DNA from: Lactifluus volemus | Lineage: Eukaryota; Basidiomycota; Agaricomycetes; Russulales; Russulaceae | NCBI GenBank assembly: GCA_022376515.1 | Contig: WTXI01000125.1 | Location: forward strand, 42,520 to 106,519 | Reading direction: 5' to 3' | DNA length: 64,000 nucleotides | Shown: in pieces, positions 46,556-57,353 of the stretch | How the letters are laid out: every line of letters begins with the position of its first letter | Position numbering within the stretch: the stretch's first letter is position 1 | Made by a program: the position numbers and the translations under genes | The notes under the pieces: generated by a model | The model's database searches: none | What the model was told of the DNA's origin: nothing | The model's input: the letters and a program-made list of their open reading frames with translations, nothing else

Positions 46556-48402
46556 CTACCGACTATCGGCATCCACTTTTATCACCACGAATCGCCGTAT
46601 CAGCATGTTGAATAAACTTCCAAAGATGAGAGCAATCAGTGTGCTGCTCATGATGATCACATTGTAAGGCATGCTAAAGTCCGGCGTCGCGAGGTCCACC
46701 AGCAACGCCGACGTATAAATACGACCATGTGGCTCATCAACTCGCACGAACACAGCCGGTGGGAGATCCCACCCACGCTGCGCGTCTGGCGGGTGCTCCT
46801 TATACCGCAAGAACGCTTTGCGCACCCGAAGAGAGAGGTGAAGGCTCTCGTGAGGTGGCAACTCGATGGTGGCCTGTAACATGGCCGGTGTAGCATGTGG
46901 TTGTGACGGCGTATAAGTCATGTTCGTATATAAATGATCTGCAATAAATATCAGCAGACGCCCACGATGAGCGCACCCCTGCTTCACTTACCGCACTTTC
47001 TCCCATCACCACACGACACACTTAATGTGTGAAGGAAGAACTCGACGTGCCACGGCATGGTCTCTAAATAATGAGTGCGGATAACCGTTGGTTGGTTGTT
47101 CCGAATCACGATGGAGAGTTCTCCATGCGTCTGGCTGGACCCTTTAAGCGTTCGTCGTACCGATAGCTCTGAGAGCGGTGACATATCCAGAGCTGAATTG
47201 CAAGTCGGTAATTGCAACCTGGAAAAGGAGAATACACGTACGATAAGAGAATGTTTATTCCTCTGGCCACCGCATGGCGACGTCAAGCTCAGAGGTGCCT
47301 TAGTGACGCTTATAAGCCAGCCTCTTGACCAATCAATGACCAGACCCTCACCATTCGTAATATCATAAGCCGCTGTCATAGCGTCGGCGATCATTTCTGG
47401 TTCAGGGGTCAATGTATAATTCCGACCCTCGAACGCAGATGGCAGCAGGACTCGAACTACGCTCAACATGACGATATTACACGCGCGCGGAAAAGGCCGA
47501 TCGAATAACGAGCGTAGGCTCCAGTCTGTGGGTCCTTGCCAGGTCATACCTGAAAACGATAGCACTTGGTACGAAGAGACTCACCGCGCCGGCGCTCTGC
47601 CGACGTACGCACCGGGTCGAGCACTGCCTGCACCGTCAAGGTGAGCTCAATATCAACGCCCGCACGCCAGAGCACGTGCACGCCTAGGCCATGCCAATCG
47701 GAATCGAAGATCTTGTGGGGTTTCAGGAGGGCAGCAACGCCCGCGCGCGAAGGGCAGGGAAGGAGCTTCAGGAACGGGGTCAAGTTCTCGGCGAAGACTC
47801 GCTCTTCGGGGAGTGTGGCGTGGCGTAGGGTGTGGAGATGTGGAGTCGGTAGCCGTGGGAGGTCGCCCGTCGGTGGGAAGGCGCGTGTTGGGGAGGTAGT
47901 GTGAAGGGTGTCCATCCTGCCAAGTGACGCGCAGAATAGGCCGGGCAGCGAGTTTTGCAGGGATTTCCATCGCTCGTCGATACTGCCGGGGTCCCACATC
48001 ATTGAGGCTAGACGACGATGGAAACGAGAAACGTTACCTTGCTTGCGCACCGTCGCACAGTCACGCCCGAGCTCCGCTCCTGACCCAACTCCAGGTTCGC
48101 CTGGTTGTCCCCAACGATCATAATCCCATTTTCCAGAGTTGATGGTTAGATGAAACTCTGGGATCGCGTGTTCGCGCAGAATATGGCCGAGTGCCAGCGG
48201 AAAGATACTATAGTCCTGAGCTACCGGGGAAAGAGTCAGATGGCACAAAAGCCAGCCTTGCGGTAAAGGCGTGCATGTATCATCTGCGCTAAAACTACTC
48301 GGGGCTCTTGGTACGGCCCCACGAAGGCGTAGAAGACGAGAAGTGGGCCGCGAGCTTTCCGTCAATAAGAGGGAGTAGTGTGAACCCTTCTCGATACTCC
48401 TT
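46556..48402 (-). pseudogene. PIG-T/GPI16 copy 3, 5'-truncated
   Basis: Paralogue of 59153-61062. Internal and C-terminal exons look open (SIDERWKSLQNSLPGLFCAS near 47960, RRTLKGSSQ near 47140, DFSMPYNVIIM near 46680). The signal peptide and start are missing: homology ends near 48402 at the same fused junction as copy 2. A 2-bp deletion near 48325 also shifts the first exon. Probably a pseudogene. Confidence 0.8.
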
Positions 48403-49070
48403 CGTCTCGCGCTACGGGGTAGTTGAGAGGCGCCCACATGAACACCTGCAGTTTCCTAAAGTGCTCCTTGATGACGCATAAAATCCGCTTGTTCTCCCCT
48501 GCAGACTACGTCAATAGCCATCCGTGGCACACGAATGAATTTGTCGTGCTGATACGTACATAACCGATATTTTCGTAGATGGCGAGGCAAGTCAAGTTTG
48601 GCGCTTTATCAGAACGCCCGGAGTATACGCGATGTCGACAGATACTCGGTCAAAGTTTGACCCGTGAGCATCAAGCACTTGAGGTTCCGACTGACGTTGC
48701 GTACAGATTGCGCCCCTCTGAGCCCCTCCTGAGTGTCGCTAAACCGCATATCGTACCTGAGCACCACTGGGTTGTGACTTCTCCCGCCCCTTATAACACG
48801 CGAGGATGTATGGCGAGATGCGCAAGGACGAGCAACCCATCAGGTCGCGTCCGAGGTGCTGAGGCGCACTTGGTCGTCACCCGGATAGCCACCGTGTTCG
48901 AACGCGGCAAGTTGAGGCAAGGAGCCATTGAGAAGCGGTTCTCCACGTAAGATACATGTGAGACGCTCCAGCTTGAACGAACAGTCGTGGAGTCGTGGTA
49001 TGGGCGCTCGCCCGGCTGACGGTTGTGTATGGAGTGAGAAAAATGGAGGCCCAGTAACAAGGTCTGGCCA
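48400..49070 (-). pseudogene. F-box fragment fused to PIG-T copy 3
   Basis: Same composition and same junction as the fragment at 34936-35613, with further indels near 48910-49010. It ends at a TTAGGG tract. Confidence 0.72.
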
Positions 49071-49085
49071 GGGTTAGGGTTAGGG
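49071..49085 (+). repeat. Interstitial TTAGGG tract 3
   Basis: GGGTTAGGGTTAGGG, two and a half telomere-type units, the longest of the three tracts. Confidence 0.65.
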
Positions 49086-50150
49086 AGCGGCTTCTCTGTC
49101 GTGTTGAGGAGGTCCGGACTTCATCCTCTGGAAATTGTTGTAGCCGTTCGTTGCCTCCCCCGCCAGTACTGTTCTGTGGTTGCCGCCCGGGACAGGGACA
49201 ACGGCCGGGCCCACTCACCCACACCACTACTGTTACCATGATCATGGCACAATCCGCAATTTAATCCCCATGATTTTACGGCCTTTATCATATTTTCGCA
49301 TCAGGATAACTCCACAACGCACGAACCAACGACCATGAAGCTCCGGCTCCTCACACAGGACGAACATGCCCTCACCGAAGACTACTCAATGCGTCATCAA
49401 CGTATCAGCCACGAGCTCTCGACTCATACAACAGCTATCTTCCTGCCGGGCAACAATTTCCTCCGGAAACCCGGCCCCATCTCGCTGTTATGACGTCCGT
49501 CCCGCCAGTTCATCAGATCGGTCGCGGCTCCCATTCCACCATTCGAGAATTTGCCATACCTGGAACCAACCTCTGTTTCGCTTGAGGGATATCGATCCAC
49601 CACTTCAAGTAGGGCCTGCCCACTAGTGCGAGCCACAGGATCTCCTTTTCCAGAGCATGTGCGTAATCCATTATTCAAGTTTACCTTAGAATGAGGGTGC
49701 GTGTGTAATTTGCATACAATTGCGAGCGCTATGACATATTTATGACTTTGATGATAGAAGTAATGCAGGAAGGAATAGACGGATAACAGCGATGACCATG
49801 ACTCTCGCTCATTGGTCCCGAATCCTCTGCCCCGAAGGAGCCTCCGGGCCTCCTGGTCTCAAGGCACGGCGCTCACAGGTAAAAACAGAACACAGGTTTC
49901 GGTTCGCTCGATGATAGAGGCCATCGTCTGTATGACCACCTTCGAATCCACCAGTACTGTCCCAAAGAGGCGACACTTCATGAGCCGTCTGTGGATAAGC
50001 AGATCTTAATCGTGTGATCCTTCGTTCTTCCTTTTATCATCGCTTTTTTTCTTCTTACCTTTTTAGGTTCTGAGTGCAAGGAACTGGCGATGGACGGAAC
50101 GACCTCGTGAGAGAAGATAGCTTGGCATACACCTCCGACTTATTCGATAA
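49086..50150. other. Unknown relic sequence, copy 3
   Basis: Paralogous to the relics at 13545 and 35630, closest to the latter. Conserved stretches but no intact gene or known domain. Confidence 0.4.
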
Positions 50151-50229
50151 GCTTTAGTTCTTCCGGATGCCCACAACACGGCACACCCATTGGCATAGGT
50201 AGTCTGTTATTATGGGTGGTTCTGTAATC

Positions 50230-50600
50230 GAACGGTGAAAACCCTACTGTGTGAAACCAAACTGTCTCGAGCCACGGGTAGTACGGTAGGGGAGTAGCGC
50301 CTAGATGAGCGCCTGCAGCTTTGTCAGATGTTCCTCGCAGTATGTGCTTGTTCTCCCCTGCGGAGTGGAGGGAGCCGGAGGATACACCTCGATATCTCCA
50401 GGTACTGTGATCGATCAAGGTTTGACGCATGAACGCATGAGAGTCAAGTGCTCAGGCTTGTTTCCAGCTGATGCCTGCCAGCGCGCGGCTCTGACTCTGA
50501 ACACTTCCTGCATAGTGGTGATAAATCGCGTGCGTAATCGTGCAGATATATCTGAGAGTGGAAACAAAAATCATAAACTGGTACCCGAGGCTGCACCATA
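50230..50600 (-). pseudogene. Highly degenerate F-box piece
   Basis: Counterpart of 36780-37200, with TTGTTCTCCCCTGCGGA near 50348 and a deletion that joins the two exon remnants closely. No frame remains. Confidence 0.5.
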
Positions 50601-50935
50601 GAGCTATATCGATGCTGTGCCACTGGCAATGCTCTGGGACCTAGTACACATAATTTGCACGCTTCAGGACAGGTGTACATCACGCACGAAGTACAAACCA
50701 GATTACCCCGACAACTTGAAACCATGAAGAGTGCCAAGAGCTCATCCCAGCTACCGTGACAAACTCTGGCTATTCCTCTGCGTTTGTCCTGATTATTCAC
50801 CTTATTAATAAAGATACGCTGTGTTATACTTGGCTCGGATGATTCATCATCCAGTCACACCCAGCTCCGAGTGGTAGGAGCAACGGACCAGTCAAGGACA
50901 GGGATTTTGAAAGAAGAAAAAAAGTGCAATGGACT

Positions 50936-53900
50936 CTACTTATCCACATTGTGTACATATACTGTAGCCCAATTCGATCCATGCACAAAATTTGTCAGGT
51001 CCAGCCAAGTCTCATGCCTACCCGCAATCCAGACGGTGTTAGATCTATGGAAATACGGTCGGTGAACCTGGGGAATCCATAAAACAAGTTCTCCCTCTTC
51101 CCCACACATCCAACCATCGCTATTCATCACGAACTCGTTCATAAATCGATCGCTCTCGGTATCATCTGGTCTGACCTTCTCCAAACAAATGGCCTGACCT
51201 TGCGAGGTCAAGGTGATACGCTTCCCGGATGAAGCAGAGTTGACCCTTGCCAGGACGGCTCCTGTTCGAGCGTCCCACATGCGAATCGTGTGATCTGCGG
51301 AGCCTGAGGCAATATGCTGCCCATCCGGTGAAAGCTTAACAGAAAAGACATAATCAGTGTGTCCAGTAAATGGACCCACTACCATCTCTCCTGTCGCGGC
51401 ATCCCAGACGCAAATCGTGCGATCGAACGAAGCTGATGCTATGCGCCGTCCATCCGACGAGAATGCAACAGAACTGACCCAATTGGTGTGCCCAGTAAAC
51501 GGCCCCGCTATCATCTCTCCTGTTGCTGCATCCCATACACGAATCTTGTGATCGAAACAGCCCGAGGCAATGCGCTGACCTTCCGGCGAAAAAGAAATGG
51601 AACACACTGGGTCGGTGTGGGTAAACGGGCCTGCTATGACCTCTCCTGTTGTGGCATCCCATACTCGAATCGTGCCATCAAGTGAGGCCGAAGCAATGCG
51701 CCGCCCTTCCGGCGAGAACGCGGCACACCGCACTGAACTGGTGTGTCCAGTAAGCGGGCCTACTGTGACCTCTCCTGATGTGGCATCCCATATACGAATC
51801 GTGCAATCACCCGAGGCCGAAGCGATACACTTCCCGTCCGGCGAGAATTCGACGGAAATGACCTGACCAGCGTGTCCAGTAAATGGGCCCGATACAACTG
51901 CTCCCGTCGTGGCATCCCACGTGCAAACCGTGCCATCTCCCGATCCTGAGGAAAGGAGCTGTCCATCTGGTGAAAATGCGACAGACAAGACTGGACCGGC
52001 ATGTCCAGTCATTGGTCCTGTTACGACCTCTCCTGTTGTGGCATCCCAAATGCAAACACTAGGATCTAACGAGGCAGAAGCAATGCGCCGCCCGTCCGGT
52101 GAGAATGCAACACACGTGATTGCAGAGGAATGTCCAGTAGACGGGCCCGACACCCCTCCTGCAGCGACATTCCAAGTGCGTATTGTGTGATCGTACGAGG
52201 CCGACGCAATGCGGTGTCCGTCCGGTGAGAACGCAACAGAATAAATGGTACCGGTATGATCGGTAAAAGGGCCTGCTACAATGTCTCCTGTTCTCGCATC
52301 CCACACGCGAATCGCGGAGTCTTGCGAGGCCGAGGCAATGCGCAACCCGTCTGGCGAGAATGCAACAGAGTAGACTGAAAGGGTGTGTCCATAGAAGGGG
52401 CCGGCTACAACTTCTCCTGTTGCGGCGTTCCACACGCGAATTGTGCGATCTTCCGAGCCTGAGGCTATGTGCAGCCCATCGGGCGAAAATGAAACAGACA
52501 TGACGTGATCCGTGTGTCCAGTGAACGGGCCAGCTACGACCTGTCCTGTTGCAACGTCCCACACACGAATCGTGCAATCTCCAGAGGCTGAAGCAATGCG
52601 CTTACTGTCTGGTGAGAATGCAACAGAATATGTCCGAGAGGTGTGTCCGGTAAGCGAGGCCACTGTCTCTCCTGTTGAGGCATTCCACACCAGAATCGTG
52701 TGATCATCCGAGGCAGAGGCAATGAGCTGCCCGTTTGGCGAAAATTGAACAAAAAGGACCACACCGGTGTGGCCCATAAACGGTCCCGCTACGACTTCTC
52801 CTCTTGCAGCATCCCACACCCGAATAGTGCTATCGTTCGAGGATGAAGCAATCCGTTTCCCGTCCGGGGAAAATGAAACACAGTTGACCTCTCCAGTATG
52901 TCCAGTAAACGGACCCGCTACCATCTCTCCTGTTGTAGCATCCCACACCCGAATTGTGCGATCTTCCGAAGCCGACGCTATGCGCAACCCATCTGGCGCG
53001 AATGCAACAGACTGGACAGCTTCCTCGTGTGCCTGAATCACCATTTCCGACGCCGGCCAATGAGATAGCTGACCGCGTTCAAAGCACAATGTGTGAGGAA
53101 ATAGGTGAGCATATTGCTCGTGGATGTGGGAAGAGGTCGGTGCGAAGGGAAGGGCAGAGATATAGATGTGTGGAGCGCTTCTTGCCATGGCCATCCCAAA
53201 ATATCGCACAAAAGAGGATGAATTATTCGCCAACGCAAATAAATTCTCCACGTCCGTTGGAGAAGACTGCTGCGACTTCATCCAATGGTCACTACATATC
53301 AAATTGAAGAACACGATATACATACCTTCTGCTGGTCGGATCGCAACCATGTCCTCAAAGATGATAATGCTGGTGACGCAAGGCCCACAACGTTCTTGAT
53401 GCTGAGTACCTCCAGCCAAAATAGAAATTTGGCTTCGAACAGGGATCGAAGTTTCGTGAAGAGATCGTGCTCAAACGCAAGATGCTCCAGATGATCGTCC
53501 CAAAAAACGCACGCATACGATAAAGCAGGGGAAATGTGCTTGGAAATTCGAGATTCAAGGTCAGGCACATCGCTGTTCGCAAGATATGACGACTCCAGTT
53601 TGCAGATGTTGAACTCCAGCTTCTCGAGCATTATCCCGAGGCACGAATGGGCTAACTCTCGGTGGGATTCCTCAAGGTCCACACAAAATACACCACTCCT
53701 CTTGTTGGTCAAAAAGTCGCGGAATGAGGTATGGAGAGGGACGATGGGACGAGTTTGATCACTTGAAGTCACATTACTCAGCAGCGAGCCGAGGTGACGA
53801 AGCATTTCAAGGACAGGATCAGAATCTTCGGGATCATCAATGGGGGCATGCCTTCGGAGGGAAATCAAGGATTCGATGGACAGGGGTTCAATTGCAGAAA

Positions 53901-56354
53901 AAAGTTGTCCCATCACGGACCGGAATAGTATTCGTGCCTCGTGCGGCTTGAAATATGCTTCCAGAAGTTCTTCGTATAGCTTGTCCAGCGGATCTTGTGT
54001 ACTACGATCTCGAGAGTGTCCCAACAGGCGCTGTACGCACTTTCTCTTGCTGAAGCCAAAGCTAGCAGGAGGCGTGTTAATGAATCCGCAAGCAACAGCC
54101 GCCCATTGAAACAATCCCTCTGCCGCATTTGCTAGTTTGACACCATACTCTTTGAATACGTCTGGAGGTAGCTTCTTTTGAAGATAGATCCCAATATCTT
54201 GCTCCGTCTTGGCAGCCAGTTTCGCATCATCCATGTAGAGCATGTCAACAGATGACGCTTCGGCGAATGCCGGTTCGATGCCACCTTCAGACCTCGTGGT
54301 GATGAGTACCCGGAATTGCGATGGTAAATCGACCAGGTGTTCCGCAAAGAACATGTGCAGACCATCTTGACCGATTGTATCTCCACTTTCATCCAGTCCA
54401 TCCATCACGATAAGAATTGGCCCGGGAAGTGGCAGATTCTTGAGCGGCTCGACGAGGAGGCATTCGAAAAGTGTATGATAGTCCCGGGTACCACGAAGAG
54501 ATGAATTATTCTTGATGGCCCTCCCGAGAGCGATTTTGAATGCAGGATGTCGATCAGAGAGATCACGAGCAAGTGTCGTGAATAGTTGGTATGCCTCGTC
54601 TTTCGATTGTTCTTTGCGCAGAAACGCAAAGTAAGAGCCGAGACACGTCTTGTCGAAGCGACGTGCCACCTCGTGTGCAATCGACGACTTTCCTGTTCCT
54701 GCCTGGCCAAGGAGAACCAGACCACGTTTGGATTTCGGATTCTCGACCCACTTCATAATATGATCCAAGAAATCTTCGCGTGTGCCTGGAAGGCAGCGCT
54801 TATCAGCGCCAAATCGCCAGCCTCCCTTGTATGGTAGTTCTCTGATCTTTGCGTCCAGTTCTGTGAATGCCCTCTGTCAGATCCACAATCAAACAACTTT
54901 ATGAGCATCTAAACTACCCACCAGCTTCTAGCACAGTGATTTCGGTGGTGACAGCAGCACGGGCGAGGAAGCTCTCTCGAAGTCGGACGAGATTGGAGCG
55001 GTAATCTTCGATTTTTCCGTCAGCTTGTCCGAGAATATTCTTCAAAGCCCGCTTTCCTATTTCGTATGTTTAGTATGTTTATGAAGCCAATGAGAGGGAT
55101 CAAGATAACGCACCAACTTGCACATCTTCCGCATACGATCTGATAAATTTAGCACATTCGGTGACACACTCAAGCATCTCCTCGAGAATTGCTGCCTGCT
55201 TAGACTCTGGTTTGATGTTCCTCAAAGCATCAGCCTCCTCTGCAAATTCGAATGCGTCCCGTATCGCCTCGAGTAGTGTTTCGACGTTGCCATCACGCTC
55301 AACCTGCTTCAGCAAGTTCTGACATTACGATGAGAGTAAATCCCGCATTTATCTCAGAAGACAAGGAGATGCACCTCAGGAATCTTTGAGAGCAGACTCC
55401 ACGCTAGACTTGCATAGGGATTCAGCTGAAAAATGAAGATTAGTTTGACAGATATGCAAAAACGATATTAGGCATACTGCTGCGATTGGACCGACAGCGT
55501 CCATCACCAATTTGATAACACTAACAGCACGTTTCCATGTTTTTATCGTGCTGATAGATTCCTCAGCCCGACGGAGAGCGGTGCGGGATGTCTCCGCCTG
55601 GCTGTCCGGTGCTGAACGCACGGGATCATCGCTCTCAGTGGGAGGTTCGCCTTTCCGTGATATGGTGGTAGCAAATGCTGTGGACTGCATGGTTTCATTG
55701 TCGAACGGGACACCAAGACCCGGAGCCCCGCCTTGGTCCACAGACCTGTCTGGATCGGCCGTTGCTAGGTTCGGTGTCTCGACTACAGCATTCGAAGAGG
55801 TAGTGGCGTTTGGAGACTCGGAGATCATCAAGAAGAGCGTTGCTTGTTCCGTTGGGTGTCCACCGCGTGTGTCATTAGTGTCGAAAACAACAACAAGTTC
55901 TATATGTAGGATGCTCAGCCAGATGCATGAGTAATAATACAAAGAATCGGACGAACCGCCTTTGGGTTCACCGACAACTTCCTGCCTTCCAACAAGGATG
56001 TCTTTTCTCATGGTCATTTTCGCATACAGGGATACTATAATATGGGAGAGTGGCTGTATAGCGCTGCAGGAGGCTCAGTTACAAATAGGAATAAACGAAA
56101 CGACACTTCTTACAATGCGACGTTCTCGTTCCATTCAACTCGTTGTCCGACACTCCGCAGAGATCGTGTCTGCCACCTTTTCTCCCCATCAGTCACAGTA
56201 GCGTAAAACTGTATGTTTTTGCCAAGCAAGGTCTTGAGACGGGGAGTGTTGTGCACTCTGAGAACTAATAAAAGAAATAGACTTAGTACTTGTCGGAGAG
56301 GATAGCGTAAAGATACGAACCCGTCACCTGGAGTGGCAGCGAGTTCGGTTGCAT
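50936..56354 (-). CDS. NLR-type STAND NTPase D: C2-like, NACHT, 14 WD40 repeats
   Basis: Best-preserved NLR. Exons read as 56321-56354, 56114-56264, 55478-56063, 55375-55425, 55118-55318, 54922-55056, 53326-54873 and about 50936-53275. The start gives MQPNSLPLQVTG, then a C2-like fold (EWNENVA, then IQPLSHIIVSLYAKMTMRK), a helical linker (LNPYASLAWSLLSKIPE, NLLKQVERDGNVETLL), CLPGTREDFLDHIMKWVE, Walker A GQAGTGKSS and Walker B ILIVMDGLDESG. Fourteen WD40 repeats in two sets of seven precede a conserved tail. The second residue of Walker B DALDES is changed to DGLDES here. Known fungal NACHT-WD40 proteins such as Podospora HET-E act in non-self recognition. That role here is inference. The last acceptor is uncertain (53270-53276). 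Confidence 0.9.
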
Positions 56355-56445
56355 TTCGGTGAGCTGTTGTAGTGACGTTCGTAGGTTAAAATAGAGGACA
56401 GAAGGAAGGGGAGGGGAGTTGGAGTCGACGCAATCGATAAAAGTG

Positions 56446-56455
56446 TCTCACGTGA
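56446..56455 (-). promoter_or_regulatory. Conserved TCTCACGTGA palindrome upstream of NLR D
   Basis: Same ten bases, 92 bp upstream of the start at 56354. ATCGATAA just downstream on the promoter side (near 56433) is also shared with copy C. Confidence 0.45.
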
Positions 56456-57353
56456 CAGACTGGCCGTTAGCCTGCAATTGAACTAACCTGCTTTGCTATA
56501 ACCCGCCCGACGATCCTCAACAGATAACAGCGCTGCACTGGACTGGGCCAAGTTTCAATTGCCCCTTGTTCCCATGACGCTCATTCGTAGCCTTTATGAC
56601 AATCATGATCGTCATCATTCTTGGCACAGCCGACAGCGCAATGCTACTGATGTCGCGGCTATTAAGCATCTGTTTGCATCACGACGGCCCTAGCTATAGA
56701 ACACACGGACCAACCACCACGGCCGCGCTTCTCCTCACAACCGCTATCGCGCCATGGCCCCCTGTCCAAACTCGCACTCCCCATTCCCACTGGCAGGGTC
56801 GTCCGCAAGTGTCAATTCGAGTTTTATCCCAGAATGAGAGTTGTGTGTTCAGAAATTCCAATTGAAATGCGAGCGTTTGTGGGCAGTTTTTCACAAGTTG
56901 TTAGGGTAATGAAGGGATAGAGATAACGTCTTGTTCGTTTGAAAAACGTTTCTTTCGTTGGTATATCGTCTCAACCGAGACGACTTGTGGTTCGAGCCGT
57001 TGCCAGTAGAGAAAGTGTTGATCGACGATCCTTGGTTCAGTTAGTTCTCCTCGTATCATCATCTCCAGCTTTCTCGGTGAGCTTTAACTCTTCCCACTGG
57101 CAGTCCATAACATGGCAGGAGAATGAGTAGTGATATTAAGTACTATATTACAATCCATCCTTCCGGTATCAGACTAGGTGTCTATACAATTGGAAATTCT
57201 ACTGTAGGGGCAAGTGTAAGGGGAAGAGAACCAAGATAACGACCTGATCACCGGTAACCAAAAAAAAGAAACAAATCGTGATAACGATCGAGGTCGGCAC
57301 GGTACAGGCCAACGACAATGATATGTGTAAGTGATGATGATACTGTAGTGGTG
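56456..57353. other. Intergenic region between NLR D and F-box F4
   Basis: Contains the unfilled counterpart of the retrotransposon target near 56817, a hairpin TCGTCTC-AACC-GAGACGA near 56967, and one copy of the sequence that is doubled in unit B. No gene seen. Confidence 0.4.

Larger units (their letters stand above)
37351..50690 (-). repeat. Segmental duplication unit C
   Basis: Third block, with NLR C, F-box F3, truncated PIG-T copy 3, F-box fragment, TTAGGG tract, relic and degenerate F-box piece. NLR C and NLR D ends are 13052 bp apart and the F3 and F4 ends 13016 bp apart, which gives the array period. Confidence 0.75.
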
